NCBI RefSeq assembly: GCF_001939075.1
Contig: NZ_MPTA01000002.1
Location: 744,001-808,000, forward strand
Length of the DNA: 64,000 bases
Direction of reading: 5' to 3'
DNA from: Paenisporosarcina indica
GTDB taxonomy: Bacteria; Bacillota; Bacilli; Bacillales_A; Planococcaceae
The position numbers and the translations under genes are program-made. Below the pieces are notes generated by a model that was not told where the DNA came from, did no database searches, and saw only the letters and a list, made by a program, of their open reading frames with translations. This document shows positions 50,509 through 60,440 of the stretch, piece after piece. The number at the start of each line of letters is the position of its first letter. Within the stretch, counting starts at the first letter, position 1.

Positions 50509-52515
50509 CTATTCAATTAAATGGCATGCGACAAAATGGTTTGGTTTTGCTTCTTTCCAGATTGGCGTTTCTTTACATTTCTCCATGGCATAAGGACATC
50601 GTGTTCTGAAACGGCAGCCTGTCGGCGGATTCATCGGGTTAGGAAGGTCTCCAGTCAATATGATGCGCTCTCTTCCACGCTCAATCTTTGGATTAGGCGT
50701 AGGGACAGCTGATAATAATGCTTGCGTGTATGGATGCAACGGCTCTTTGCTAAGCTCATCCGTCGGTGCAAGTTCAACCAAGTTCCCTAAATACATGACA
50801 CCGATTCGATCACTAATGTATTTAACCATCGATATATCATGAGCGATAAATAAATACGTCAGATCTTGCTCATGTTGTAAATCTTTTAACAAATTCACTA
50901 CTTGCGCTTGGATGGAAACATCGAGTGCAGAAATAGGCTCGTCTGCAATGATGACATCCGGATTAACAGCCAGTGCTCGAGCAATCCCAATTCTTTGGCG
51001 TTGTCCACCTGAAAATTCATGTGGATAGCGATTCATGAATCCTTTATTCAAACCCACGATCTCCAGTAAGTTCTGGACAATATCTCTTCTGTCTTTGACA
51101 CTTGCTGCTAGCTTATGAATGTCGATTCCTTCAGCTACAGAGTCGATTACTTTTTTTCGAGGATCTAGTGAAGCGTATGGATCCTGGAAAATCATTTGCA
51201 TTTTCTGTCTGATTCGATTTTCATCTTGTTTCTTCAAATCACCATGAATCGGCTTTCCATTGAAATAAACTTCTCCACCCGTTGGTTCATATAACCGCAT
51301 GATGGTCCGTCCGGTTGTCGACTTTCCACATCCCGACTCGCCCACTAATCCAAGGGTTTCACCTTTTCTAATATCAAAAGAGACGCCGTCAACCGCTTTT
51401 AAATAACTGTTGCCTGACATGTGGAAATGTTTTTTTAACTTATGAACTTGAATAATGGAGTCTGTTTTCGCAAAATCTTTTCTGTCTCTTCTTTTCGTTC
51501 TTTCCAGCTCTCTCTCTGTTGATTGAATCACAGTCGAGAGGTCTGGTGCTTTCTCATGCAATAACCAAGTTGCCGCGGTATGTGTTTTTGATACTGCAAA
51601 CATCGGTGGCTGCACTTCATAATCAATCGCCATCGCAAATTCATTTCTTGCCGCAAACGCATCTCCTACAGGTGGGCTTAATAAATCGGGAGGAGTTCCT
51701 GGAATCGAATACAATTGTTCATTCGCTTCTAAATTCGGAATTGATTTTAATAGCCCCCAAGTATAGGGATGTTCGGATTGTTCGAAAACCTCTTCCACCG
51801 TTCCTTCTTCCACAATCTTGCCTGCGTACATTACAGCCACTTTATCCGCCATATTTGCCACTACGCCTAAATCATGTGTAATCAGGATAATGGAGGTGCC
51901 CGTCTTTCGTTGAATTTCCTTTAACAGATCCAGAATTTGAGCTTGTATCGTAACATCCAGTGCCGTCGTCGGCTCATCAGCGATCAGCAGTCTCGGATTA
52001 CACGCAATGGCAATGGCAATTACAACGCGTTGACGCATGCCTCCGGAAAATTGATGTGGGTATTGATTGACTCTTGTTGCGGGTTCAGGAATCCCAACTA
52101 GATCCAATATTTCAATTGCTCGTTGTAGAGCTGCTTTTTTAGATATTTTCTCGTGTCTCATGACACTTTCAGCGACTTGTTTCCCAATCGTCATCGTCGG
52201 GTTGAGTGCCGTCATCGGATCTTGGAAAACCATGGCGATGTCAGATCCTCTAATTGACTCCATTTTCTTATCCGATATTTCCAGGATATTTTGACCGTCA
52301 AATAAGATCTTCCCACTATCATATGAGGCACTATGATCAGGCAATAACTGCATGATTGCCTTGGAAGTCACTGATTTCCCAGACCCTGATTCACCAACAA
52401 TCGCTAATGTTTCACCTTTATTAACGGTGAAGTTCACACCTCGAACGGCTTTTACAACGCCTGCCTGAGTATGAAAAGAAACATAAAGATCTTTCACTTC
52501 TAATAATGGTTCCAT
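50509..52515 (-). CDS. oligopeptide ABC transporter ATPase, OppD-OppF fusion
   Basis: A 668-residue protein with two full ABC domains. The first has Walker A '[11 protein letters not shown]' (41-51), signature 'FSGGMRQR' and Walker B 'LLIADEP'; the second has '[11 protein letters not shown]' near 380, 'FSGGQRQR' and 'VIIADEP'. The linker between them (about 260-345) is charged and partly helical. Only the second half carries the Cys-rich C-terminal segment ('[12 protein letters not shown]'). It replaces the two separate ATPases found in the first importer (17.8-19.8 kb). It is the last gene of the asparaginase/peptide operon. Confidence 0.93.
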   Translation of the reverse strand: MEPLLEVKDLYVSFHTQAGVVKAVRGVNFTVNKGETLAIVGESGSGKSVTSKAIMQLLPDHSASYDSGKILFDGQNILEISDKKMESIRGSDIAMVFQDPMTALNPTMTIGKQVAESVMRHEKISKKAALQRAIEILDLVGIPEPATRVNQYPHQFSGGMRQRVVIAIAIACNPRLLIADEPTTALDVTIQAQILDLLKEIQRKTGTSIILITHDLGVVANMADKVAVMYAGKIVEEGTVEEVFEQSEHPYTWGLLKSIPNLEANEQLYSIPGTPPDLLSPPVGDAFAARNEFAMAIDYEVQPPMFAVSKTHTAATWLLHEKAPDLSTVIQSTERELERTKRRDRKDFAKTDSIIQVHKLKKHFHMSGNSYLKAVDGVSFDIRKGETLGLVGESGCGKSTTGRTIMRLYEPTGGEVYFNGKPIHGDLKKQDENRIRQKMQMIFQDPYASLDPRKKVIDSVAEGIDIHKLAASVKDRRDIVQNLLEIVGLNKGFMNRYPHEFSGGQRQRIGIARALAVNPDVIIADEPISALDVSIQAQVVNLLKDLQHEQDLTYLFIAHDISMVKYISDRIGVMYLGNLVELAPTDELSKEPLHPYTQALLSAVPTPNPKIERGRERIILTGDLPNPMNPPTGCRFRTRCPYAMEKCKETPIWKEAKPNHFVACHLIE

Positions 52516-52538
52516 ATCGATTCACCCTCTAGATTATG

Positions 52539-53498
52539 TTATTTTCTCATTTTAGGGTCTAATGCATCTCGCAACCCATCGGCTAGCAAGTTAAAGCAGA
52601 TCATTAAACCAACGATGACCAGTGTTGGGTACAGTAATAAATAGAAGTTATTTCTCATTCCCTCGAAGCCGTCATTAATTAATACACCTAGAGAAGCCAA
52701 TGGTTCTTGTAGTCCAAGGCCGATAAAACTCAAGAATGCTTCTGTAAAAATAGCGGATGGGATTGTGAACATCATATTCACAATAATGAGTCCCAGTGTG
52801 TTTGGTATGAAATGTTCTTTTATCAGCCTGCCATTCGAAGCACCTAATGCACGTGAAGCTAATATGAATTCCTGTGACTTCAGTTTGAATACTTGCGAGC
52901 GAACGAGCCTCGCCATATTTACCCACCCTGTGATGACCATGGCGACAGTAATCGTGAAAATACCTGGCTTCATCAGCATAATCAATAAGATAATTAAAAT
53001 AAGGTTTGGTATTCCGACCAATACCTCGATGATTCGCTGCATGATATTATCCACTTTTCCTCCGACTAATGCAGAAATGGAACCATAGATTACCCCAATT
53101 GCCAAGTCCAGTACGCTCGCTAAAAGCGCTATGTATAATGAAATTCGTGTACCTTCCCATATTCTCGTCCATTGGTCCCGTCCGAATTTATCCGTCCCAA
53201 ACCAATGCTCACCATTTGGCTCTTGAAATGCCTTGTCATAATCGGTTTGCTCATATGTATATTCGTTCATATAAGGTCCGAGCAGTGCCAGGAGAACCAG
53301 TAGAGAAATGATAACCAAGCTGACAACTGCCCCTTTATTTTTTGTTAGGCGCAACCAACTTTCTTTGAGAATGCCTACATGGGGTCTCGCAATTGTATCT
53401 TGTGACTCTTTTTTTGCACCAACAACTTTAAACGAATCTTCTCGAAATACTCCCTCTGTCTCTTTGACTTCGTATTTTTCTAGATTAGTATTAGTCAT
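52539..53498 (-). CDS. oligopeptide ABC transporter permease (OppC type)
   Basis: A 319-residue protein with a long cytoplasmic N-terminus (about 45 residues), then six transmembrane helices. 'NGEHWFGTDKFGRDQWTRIW' and the EAA loop 'SQEFILASRALGASNGRLIKEHFIPN' are typical of OppC. It is 5 nt downstream of oppB and 23 nt upstream of the ATPase gene. Confidence 0.92.
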   Translation of the reverse strand: MTNTNLEKYEVKETEGVFREDSFKVVGAKKESQDTIARPHVGILKESWLRLTKNKGAVVSLVIISLLVLLALLGPYMNEYTYEQTDYDKAFQEPNGEHWFGTDKFGRDQWTRIWEGTRISLYIALLASVLDLAIGVIYGSISALVGGKVDNIMQRIIEVLVGIPNLILIILLIMLMKPGIFTITVAMVITGWVNMARLVRSQVFKLKSQEFILASRALGASNGRLIKEHFIPNTLGLIIVNMMFTIPSAIFTEAFLSFIGLGLQEPLASLGVLINDGFEGMRNNFYLLLYPTLVIVGLMICFNLLADGLRDALDPKMRK

Positions 53499-53503
53499 CT
53501 AAT

Positions 53504-54439
53504 TCACCCCTTTGAGCCGGTTAAGCGTATTCTCGGATCAACGATTCCATACAGCAAATCAACCACTAGAATGGTTAAAATGTAAAATGCACTGTAAAAA
53601 AGAGTTAAGCCCATAATTGTTGTATAGTCATTTACTTTGATTGAATCAACGAATAAACTTCCGATTCCTGGAACACCAAATATATTTTCGATAACTAGTG
53701 ACCCTGTCAGTAAACTAACCGTAATGGGCCCAAGGATCGTAATGATTGGAATCATGGAATTACGGAGTGTATGGCGGATGATGACATTCATTTGTGAAAG
53801 TCCTTTAGATTTCGCAGTTAAGATGTAATCTTGCTGCAATACCTCAAGCATTTCATTCCTCATGAAACGAGCAATCAATGCGATGACCATCATTGAAAGT
53901 GCGATGGTGGGCAGAATCGAGCTATCGTAACTTTCCCAGAAGGCTACCGGTAAAATGCCCCATTTCAATCCAACATAGTATTGCAGGAGAGCAGCGAAAA
54001 CGAAGTTCGGTATTGCTACCCCGATAACTGCGATGAACATGGTGAAAAAATCCCACATCGTGTTATGTCTGAATGCAGCAATCATCCCTAAAATCAAACC
54101 AATTGATACACCCAAAAGCGCGGCCTGAGCGCCTAATAAAGCAGACGGTCCGATTCGGCTCGAGATTAATGATTCAACTTGCTGACCTTTGTAGTAATAA
54201 GAAATTCCTAAGTCGCCCTTCACGAGATTTCCCATGTACTTCGCATACTGAACGGCAACCGGTTGATCAAGTCCGTATCGTGCGTAAAACTCCATTCGAT
54301 CTTCATCAGATAATCCCGCAAGCTTCTCTTCATCAAATGGCGACCCCGGTAACAACTTCATCAGAAAAAATGTCACTGTCGCAATTACAAATAACGTCAC
54401 TAAAATATTGACTATCCGTACAGCAAGAAATTTTTTCAA
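53504..54439 (-). CDS. oligopeptide ABC transporter permease (OppB type)
   Basis: A 311-residue permease with six helices. It starts 'MKKFLAVRIVNILVTLFVIA' and carries 'LQQDYILTAKSKGLSQMNVIIRHTLRNSMIP' as EAA loop and 'DPRIRLTGSKG' as tail. It forms the translocation pore with OppC. It lies 101 nt after the binding-protein gene. Confidence 0.92.
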   Translation of the reverse strand: MKKFLAVRIVNILVTLFVIATVTFFLMKLLPGSPFDEEKLAGLSDEDRMEFYARYGLDQPVAVQYAKYMGNLVKGDLGISYYYKGQQVESLISSRIGPSALLGAQAALLGVSIGLILGMIAAFRHNTMWDFFTMFIAVIGVAIPNFVFAALLQYYVGLKWGILPVAFWESYDSSILPTIALSMMVIALIARFMRNEMLEVLQQDYILTAKSKGLSQMNVIIRHTLRNSMIPIITILGPITVSLLTGSLVIENIFGVPGIGSLFVDSIKVNDYTTIMGLTLFYSAFYILTILVVDLLYGIVDPRIRLTGSKG

Positions 54440-54540
54440 TACAGTTCACCTCTTTTATTAAAATGATTCTTAAAGGAAGAAATGAAGAAAGAGAGAGAAA
54501 TTCTCTCTCTTCCTTTCATTCTTTAATCAGTAGCAATTTT

Positions 54541-56181
54541 TCACTTTTTCTTAATATATTTCAATTCCAATGGTGCTCCATACGGATGTATCGTAAAATT
54601 CGTTACTTCAGCGTTTTGTAAGAAGGCTTTCCCTTCATCGTAAAGCGGTGCAATAACGGCGTCATCTACAACCAGTGCTTTTTCTGCTTCAAGAAGGTAA
54701 TCCATACGTTTTACCTCATCTGTTTCTGATTTACTTTTCGCAACTAAATCATTGTATACCGTACTGCTATAGTGTCCGCGTAGTGGGCTTGCTGGTGTTC
54801 CGACCCATAAATCCATATACGTACTTGCATCGTTATAGTCGGCACCCCATTTGTTGATTCCCATTTGGTACGCATCGTCTCTCATCGCTTGAAGTCTTCC
54901 ACTGTAAGGTTTAGTCGAAATGTTCACATCGACGCCTAAGTTTTTCTTGAATTCACTTTGAAGGAATGTTGCTGTGTCTTTTGCAATGGTGTCATCAGCC
55001 GTCAAAATTTCGATGGCAGGCAGTGTTCCACCAATTTCTTTAAGTCCTGCAGCAAGATATTCTTTTGCTTTTTCAACATTAGGTGTAACTAAATCCGGAT
55101 TCAGTTCACGGAATAATTTGCCGTCAACCCCTGCCATTCCACTTGCAACGACACCTGAAGCAGGCGTAGAACCGTTATTCAAGATTTGAGCTGTCAAAAT
55201 TTCCGGATCATATCCAAGTTGGAATGCTTTTCTGATATTTACGTTGTCAAATGGTGCTTTCGTTAAGTTAAATTGCACGAACCATGAATTGAATTTAGAT
55301 TCTGTGCCAAATTCTTTGTCATCTTGATATGATTGAATGTCAGATGATGACAAGTAGACACGATCTAAATCGCCCGCTTCATATAAATTCAATGCTGTAC
55401 TGTTTTCTTTGATGACTTTCAAGCTTACTTCATCGATACCTACATTTTCTTTGTCCCAATACTTGTCGTTCTTCACTAATTTCACGCCAGCTGCTTGATC
55501 GTACTCAGTCATCGTGAAAGGTCCATTGAACAAGATGTTTTCAGTTGTAAGTGCAAAGTCATCCCCAGCTTCTGTTACAAACTTTTCGTTAAGTGGGAAA
55601 TACGTAACGAATGCCGTTAATCCAAGGAAATAAGGTGTTGGTTCATTCAACGTAACAACTAATGTTGTGTCGTCTTCTGCAACGATGCCAACCTCGCTAT
55701 CCGTCGCTACGCCTTCCACGAATTCAGCAGCGCCTTTTACATAATCCGCGATGATGAATGCATATGAACCTGCTGTATCTGGGTGAATTGCACGTAACCA
55801 AGAATAGCGGAAATCAGCTGCTGTTACTGGATCCCCATTACTCCATTTCACGCCTTCACGCAATTTAAATGTATACGTCAATTTATCTTCAGAGATTTCT
55901 ACACTCTCCGCCATTGCCGGTACAGCTTCATGATTCTCATCCAAACGGTATAAACCTTCCATAATGTTGTTCAAGATTCCAAATGAAATACCGTCTGTTG
56001 TTTTTACTTGGTTTAAATCGGGAATATCATTTTCAAGACTTAACTTCAGTGTCTTTTTCTCATCTTTTGATCCATCTTTACTGTCCGAATTTCCATTAGA
56101 CGAATCGGAGAAGTTACAGCCTGACAATACAAGAACAAGTGCCAACATCGATAGTGCTAATAATTTCATAGATTTTCTCAC
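54541..56181 (-). CDS. oligopeptide-binding lipoprotein (OppA, SBP family 5)
   Basis: A 546-residue lipoprotein. GTG at 56181 is the likely start, as GGGGGAA is just before it and the protein then opens 'VRKSMKLLALSMLALVLVLS'; the longer frame to 56244 lies in the asparaginase gene's 3' end. The lipobox ends in Cys. The mature domain has SBP_bac_5 motifs ('YTFKLREGVKWSNGDPVTAA', 'PFDNVNIRKAFQLGYD', 'NKWGADYNDASTYMDLW'), of the DppE/OppA peptide-binding type. It delivers peptides to OppBC/DF encoded downstream. Confidence 0.93.
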   Translation of the reverse strand: MRKSMKLLALSMLALVLVLSGCNFSDSSNGNSDSKDGSKDEKKTLKLSLENDIPDLNQVKTTDGISFGILNNIMEGLYRLDENHEAVPAMAESVEISEDKLTYTFKLREGVKWSNGDPVTAADFRYSWLRAIHPDTAGSYAFIIADYVKGAAEFVEGVATDSEVGIVAEDDTTLVVTLNEPTPYFLGLTAFVTYFPLNEKFVTEAGDDFALTTENILFNGPFTMTEYDQAAGVKLVKNDKYWDKENVGIDEVSLKVIKENSTALNLYEAGDLDRVYLSSSDIQSYQDDKEFGTESKFNSWFVQFNLTKAPFDNVNIRKAFQLGYDPEILTAQILNNGSTPASGVVASGMAGVDGKLFRELNPDLVTPNVEKAKEYLAAGLKEIGGTLPAIEILTADDTIAKDTATFLQSEFKKNLGVDVNISTKPYSGRLQAMRDDAYQMGINKWGADYNDASTYMDLWVGTPASPLRGHYSSTVYNDLVAKSKSETDEVKRMDYLLEAEKALVVDDAVIAPLYDEGKAFLQNAEVTNFTIHPYGAPLELKYIKKK

Positions 56182-56236
56182 GTAATTTCCCCCTACTTGT
56201 GTTAAATAATTTGTAAAAAGTTTTATAGTAAATGCA

Positions 56237-57247
56237 TTATGCATGTCCTAACGTAAAGTCTGGTAATAATTCACCAATTTTCTCTTTTCTTGCATTTTTC
56301 AATGTTGGGTGATGATACTCATTTAATTGTTCCTTTTGATGTTCACCCAAGAGACCCAACTGGCTTAAAACTTCAACAGCTACCGGGGAAGTGGCACGTC
56401 CGTTCCCATCCTCGATTTTGATCGCAATCCCGATTCCCGTTTCTTTATCCCCGATGCAATAAACGCCTTCCGCTCCGGCCTTCCCAAACATTCGACCATC
56501 TAAAACGCGCATAAAGTCTGAACAGAAACGCTCAGTACCTCCAACCATCTCAGGTGCCTCCATCATCGCTGTCGTAATTTTATTAATGGCTTCTTGACGT
56601 TTTGCTGGCAACTGGACTGGGTCAGCCAGCTTCGCGAAACCTAATGCTAAGTTATGTAGAGGTATACCATGCACCGGTACGCCGCAACCATCGATCCCGA
56701 TCGCTATGTCTTCTTTTGGAACTTCCGTTAAGTCACTAATGGCTTCCATGATTCGTTGTTGAACAGGATGGTCAATTTTATAATAATCATCTGTCGACTC
56801 ATTCATATGTTTAGCTGTTGCAAGCATCCCGCTGTGTTTCCCAGAACAGTTATTATAGATTGCCGTAACTACTCCATTCGCTTTGATCAATGCTTCGTAA
56901 GTGTCCTGCCACCTCGGGTTATGCGTTCCACACTGTAGGTCCGAATAGCTTAACTCTGCTCTTTCCAATATGGATTGAACACGGTTGGTATGTTGGTCTT
57001 CTCCATTATGAGAGGCACATGTCAAAGACAGATCTGCGTGATCAAAATTGTAGTGCTCTGCTGCCCCAGTTTCCACAATCGGAATGGCTTGGAGTGGTTT
57101 CATTGAAGACCTTGCGTAAACTACTTCTAGTGGATTTCCCAATGAATAAAGTAACTCCCCTTTGGAATTGACCACTGCAACATGACCCCTATGTAAACTT
57201 TCAACTAATTCCCCTCTTGAAACTTTCACTAATATTTCCGCTGTCAT
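56237..57247 (-). CDS. asparaginase II family protein
   Basis: A 336-residue member of the thermolabile (Rhizobium-type) asparaginase II family, PF06089. Motifs: 'RSSMKPLQAIP', 'CASHNGEDQHT', 'NCSGKHSGMLA', 'GIDGCGVPVHG' and 'MVGGTERFCSDFM'. The Ser-Lys and Cys-containing active site differs from E. coli-type asparaginases. It would release ammonia and aspartate from L-asparagine, perhaps from imported peptides. It is the first gene of the operon; the oppA start lies 56 nt after its stop. RBS AGAGGGTG. Four regular repeats lie upstream. Confidence 0.93.
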   Translation of the reverse strand: MTAEILVKVSRGELVESLHRGHVAVVNSKGELLYSLGNPLEVVYARSSMKPLQAIPIVETGAAEHYNFDHADLSLTCASHNGEDQHTNRVQSILERAELSYSDLQCGTHNPRWQDTYEALIKANGVVTAIYNNCSGKHSGMLATAKHMNESTDDYYKIDHPVQQRIMEAISDLTEVPKEDIAIGIDGCGVPVHGIPLHNLALGFAKLADPVQLPAKRQEAINKITTAMMEAPEMVGGTERFCSDFMRVLDGRMFGKAGAEGVYCIGDKETGIGIAIKIEDGNGRATSPVAVEVLSQLGLLGEHQKEQLNEYHHPTLKNARKEKIGELLPDFTLGHA

Positions 57248-57290
57248 ATTGACACCCTCTTAATTTTTTAATTTATTTGATATTTCAATA

Positions 57291-57365
57291 ATATTAAAAC
57301 ACATTCGAACCTATTGCAACCTATTTTTATAATACTTAAATACAAATAACCTATTAGAACCTATA
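57291..57365 (-). promoter_or_regulatory. promoter with four helically phased AACCTATT repeats (asparaginase-opp operon)
   Basis: On the minus strand TTGCAA (-35, 57314-57319) and TAATAT (-10, 57291-57296) are 17 nt apart. Four copies of AACCTATT (minus-strand AATAGGTT) start at 57308, 57318, 57348 and 57358, spaced 10, 30 and 10 bp, so all face one side of the helix; the first two flank or overlap the -35. Such an array suggests cooperative binding of a regulator, possibly a repressor with DNA looping or an activator. Confidence 0.65.
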
Positions 57366-57394
57366 ATATTGTGACATTCCTATCGAAATCGAAA

Positions 57395-57422
57395 AAAGGG
57401 ACCTCCATGTGGAAGTCCCTTT
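57395..57422. terminator. bidirectional terminator
   Basis: AAAGGGAC...GTCCCTTT stem with a small internal CCA/TGG match, A-run before and T-run after. It serves the 57491 gene's end. Confidence 0.7.
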
Positions 57423-57490
57423 CTATCTGAAAATAATTCAATAAATTCCTTTAGTATGAAAAGACGCATACTACCGAATTTATTGCTGCT

Positions 57491-57991
57491 TTATCTAAGA
57501 CGTAGACCACGTGCAAACAAATAGGCAATCGATCCAAACAAAATCACGAGGAACAACGGCATTTGCCAAGCTCCCAGTACCATTTCATGTCCACGTGCAA
57601 TACGAACCGTCTCCACAGTCATGTAAGCAATAAAAATCATGATTTCATTTCTCATTACGTTAACCAGTAACTGTGAATTTTTATAAAGACGTTCCTTATT
57701 TTCTTCCGTCAATCCAATGTAATTGTGCGTGTGTGGGTATTTCTCGATAAAATACAGACCAATCCACATGGCAAGCCCTATCACGGGCAGAATGGAAAGT
57801 GTCCATTTCCCTCCCCAGCCATCCGGTTCACCTGCAAAGTTGTAATGGATCGGAACCTCACTCGGAATGGAAGACCATATCGTAATTAAATAGACGATGC
57901 TTACACCGAATAAAAGTAAGGCAATGCAATCAAAGGCTTTTTCAAAAAAACTCTTTTTCATAGGTAGCAATGGTTGCTTATATATTGCCAT
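57491..57991 (-). CDS. DUF1648 membrane protein
   Basis: A 166-residue protein with four transmembrane helices (about 20-40, 64-83, 110-127, 140-159). The DUF1648 signature is 'PSEVPIHYNFAGEPDGWGGK'. Relatives include the immunity and anti-sigma-related protein SdpI in part. No partner gene is nearby. GAAAGGGTG precedes the ATG. Confidence 0.85.
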   Translation of the reverse strand: MAIYKQPLLPMKKSFFEKAFDCIALLLFGVSIVYLITIWSSIPSEVPIHYNFAGEPDGWGGKWTLSILPVIGLAMWIGLYFIEKYPHTHNYIGLTEENKERLYKNSQLLVNVMRNEIMIFIAYMTVETVRIARGHEMVLGAWQMPLFLVILFGSIAYLFARGLRLR

Positions 57992-58128
57992 TTTATGAAC
58001 ACCCTTTCACTTGTCTAATCAGATTAAAGCACCCGGAAATTTCGTGTCTCAAAGTACTTGTTTTCTTGAAATTCAAGTATATAATTCGTTACAGATAGAA
58101 TTATATTTTGATTGATTATGGAGAGAAC

Positions 58129-59343
58129 ATGAGACCTTATAATGAAAAAATCAGTATTTATCACGGAATGGCCTCGACCATTGCATTGAACTTTTCCGCA
58201 AACTTCTTTCCGATTTTTGCGATTACCATTTTAGGAGCAACGAATTATCAAGTTGGTTTAATTAGTTCATTGCCTCCACTGATGGCATTATTAATGACGA
58301 TTCCTGCCGCAATTTTATTAAACCGAGCACACACTCAAAAGAAACTAGTCGCGATGTCGGTGTTGATTGCCCGCTTAATGTTTTTATTCATTGTAACACT
58401 GGTTTATTTGCCTTCCCAGTCCTATCAAGCATGGGCATTTCTCGCAATTATTGCCTTTATGAGTGTACCGAATACGGTCGCTAATATCGGATGGCAGACG
58501 TTCATTAGTGGCATCATCAGTGATTCGAGAAGGGGCGACTTTTTTAGTGATCGGAACCGATTGCTTACGATGGTTGGTCTCGTTTCGACGCTTTTAATTG
58601 GGATTTTAATGAGGAACTCATCAGATAATGTCATGGCCTATCAAGCGTTATTCGTTGCCGCACTTGGTTTTGGCTTAATAGAAGTGTTTTTATTGATGAA
58701 ACATAAAGAAGAACCGTTGAAATCAGAAGGACCGATGGTGAAAAAGAAAATAATGGACTGGTCAATTTTCCAACATTCCGCATATGTATGGTTTTTGATC
58801 GCTGCACTATTTTTCAATTTTGCTTGGCAAATGGCTTGGGGAATTTTTAATATTTATCACGTGCGTGTTGTCGGCGCGACCATTTTTTGGATCAGTATGT
58901 TCTCCGTTGGCAATATGCTTACACAAATCTTGACGTTTCCACTGTGGAAAAAATGGGCTGAACGGAAATCTAACGTGCTAGTTTTTGTCTGGGCAGCAAT
59001 CGGCATGGCGACAACCCCATTTTTAACTGTCTTATCAACGAATTTATATTATATTACGCTTGTGCAATCGATTTCAGGCTTCTTCTTGTCCGGGGTGGTA
59101 TTACTTTTATTTAATCTATTGCTTGAGCAGTCGCCTGAAGAGTCTCGGACTTACTGTATTACAACGTATAATGTTCTGCTCGCTTTTGTTGCTTTTATTG
59201 CACCACAACTCGGCATTTGGATGTTAAATGCCTGGGGTGTAGAAATGGCTATGTATTTTAACTCAGGACTTCGTCTGCTTAGTGCTGCAGTGTTTTATGT
59301 AGTGTATGTTCGGTATGCACGAATAGCTAAGAACGCAATTTAA
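58129..59343 (+). CDS. MFS transporter
   Basis: A 404-residue protein with about 12 hydrophobic helices. ATG at 58129 is chosen behind TATGGAGAG; the longer frame begins at 58108 upstream of it. The interhelix-2/3 loop 'LNRAHTQKKLV' and a central charged loop (about 205-225, 'MKHKEEPLKSEGPMVKKK') fit the superfamily. The sequence 'GDFFSDRNRLLTMVGLVSTL' is a hallmark of a group of uncharacterised Firmicutes MFS transporters. The substrate is unknown. Confidence 0.88.
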   Translation: MRPYNEKISIYHGMASTIALNFSANFFPIFAITILGATNYQVGLISSLPPLMALLMTIPAAILLNRAHTQKKLVAMSVLIARLMFLFIVTLVYLPSQSYQAWAFLAIIAFMSVPNTVANIGWQTFISGIISDSRRGDFFSDRNRLLTMVGLVSTLLIGILMRNSSDNVMAYQALFVAALGFGLIEVFLLMKHKEEPLKSEGPMVKKKIMDWSIFQHSAYVWFLIAALFFNFAWQMAWGIFNIYHVRVVGATIFWISMFSVGNMLTQILTFPLWKKWAERKSNVLVFVWAAIGMATTPFLTVLSTNLYYITLVQSISGFFLSGVVLLLFNLLLEQSPEESRTYCITTYNVLLAFVAFIAPQLGIWMLNAWGVEMAMYFNSGLRLLSAAVFYVVYVRYARIAKNAI

Positions 59344-59351
59344 CCTGAACG

Positions 59352-59386
59352 GAGCCCACATTCGATACTGGATTGGGCTCTTTTTT
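59352..59386 (+). terminator. terminator of the MFS gene
   Basis: GAGCCCA / TGGGCTC stem with a 15-nt loop and six T, immediately before the convergent 59387 gene. Confidence 0.85.
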
Positions 59387-59824
59387 CTAATCCAGAACTT
59401 TTTCCTCAATAACCAACGCTGAAGTTGTGCAAAATGCAGTAACCATAACTAAATAAATCGGATACATAATTAGTTGGGCTATTATTATGAGTCCACTTAC
59501 AGGTGCGGGCATTTCCCCTTGATTCGTTATTGGGAACAGATAGGAAAAGAGTGCGATGAATAGAATCAAATATGGAAACCAAAGAATGACCGCCCAAAAG
59601 CTTGATTTTTTACCCTCTAGCCATTTACTAATTAAGAAAACAAATACTATGGTAGACAGAACAAACCCAATAAGATGTAGTCCTGCTATGACACCATTTA
59701 CTGTATCTGCTTCCCAACCCGTTAAACGCCAAATTCGGTAGAAATTGAGTTGAAGTTCAATCGAAATTCCTATCACGATTGCAAATAATAAACTGACCAC
59801 GTTTAGCTTCAAAAAGTACTTCAC
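59387..59824 (-). CDS. four-helix membrane protein of unknown function
   Basis: A 145-residue protein with four transmembrane helices (about 5-25, 43-65, 75-97, 108-132). It starts with GTG at 59824, directly after the TAA of a frameshifted upstream gene, with GGAGGG inside that gene, so translation was probably coupled. No family recognised. It may be the second half of a two-gene unit whose first gene has been damaged. Confidence 0.7.
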   Translation of the reverse strand: MKYFLKLNVVSLLFAIVIGISIELQLNFYRIWRLTGWEADTVNGVIAGLHLIGFVLSTIVFVFLISKWLEGKKSSFWAVILWFPYLILFIALFSYLFPITNQGEMPAPVSGLIIIAQLIMYPIYLVMVTAFCTTSALVIEEKVLD

Positions 59825-60008
59825 TTATACAAACCCTCCATCAAAGTCAGAGTCGATGAAAATTTTCAGATTATATAGATTACATAACTCGTTTTCGAAT
59901 AAAAAGGTTCCATCTACTACAAATTCCTCATAGCGAGATTGGATTTTGTTAGATTCAATTTGATTCCCATCTTTCCAAACTAATTGCAGGATTTAATTCT
60001 TTTTCCAT
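59825..60008 (-). pseudogene. frameshifted small gene upstream of the 59387 membrane protein
   Basis: A good start (AGGGGGTAAAACTG then ATG at 60008) opens 'MEKELN', but the frame ends after 17 codons. A second frame, shifted at CC near 59989, continues 'LQLVWKDGNQIESNKIQ' and ends 'DSDFDGGFV' at a TAA that touches the next gene's GTG. One extra C would explain both. The joined protein would have about 60 residues. Confidence 0.55.
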
Positions 60009-60220
60009 CAGTTTTACCCCCTAGTTTTTTCTACTTACTAAACAGATTGATATTGCACTTTCTTATCTCGATTTCCAGTGCTTTTCCCATTCCATTCATT
60101 GCTTCTTTTAGATGATTATTTATTTTTTTAAGATGGACCAATGACGATGAATACTATTTTTTTCTAAATAAGCTAGTAATACGTGGTTTTAATATGAATA
60201 TATGCCTTCAGAAATTGTTA

Positions 60221-60249
60221 TTTACAAGTTGAAACGAAAAGAGTAGTAT
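60221..60249 (+). promoter_or_regulatory. promoter of the kimA riboswitch transcript
   Basis: TTTACA (60221-60226) and TAGTAT (60244-60249) with exact 17-nt spacing, about 22 nt before the riboswitch. The 60009-60220 stretch holds no gene. Confidence 0.65.
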
Positions 60250-60270
60250 TGTCTGCAGTTTCATATTTCT

Positions 60271-60416
60271 AAATCGCTTAATCCATTTGGAACGGGGGAC
60301 CCATTTTATTGTGGCATCTCTGGCCGCTTGGGGTGAATCCTACGTATTGTAGGTAGGGCTACTCTTTTAGCCCGAACCCGACAGCTAACTCCGTAAGCGT
60401 TATGAGAGAGGAATTT
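60271..60416 (+). promoter_or_regulatory. ydaO-yuaA type c-di-AMP riboswitch
   Basis: Contains the conserved pieces in order: 'AATCGCTTAATCC', 'GGAACGGGGGACCCA', 'TTGGGGTGAATCC', 'GGTAGGGCTACTC', 'AGCCCGAACCCGACAGCTAA' and 'CTCCGTAAGCGTTATGAGAG'. The P1 stem pairs CGCTTA (60274-60279) with TAAGCG (60394-60399). This class binds two c-di-AMP molecules and shuts off downstream expression, here of a potassium importer. Confidence 0.95.
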
Positions 60417-60440
60417 GAACTAGTGAGAGTGTCATAATGT

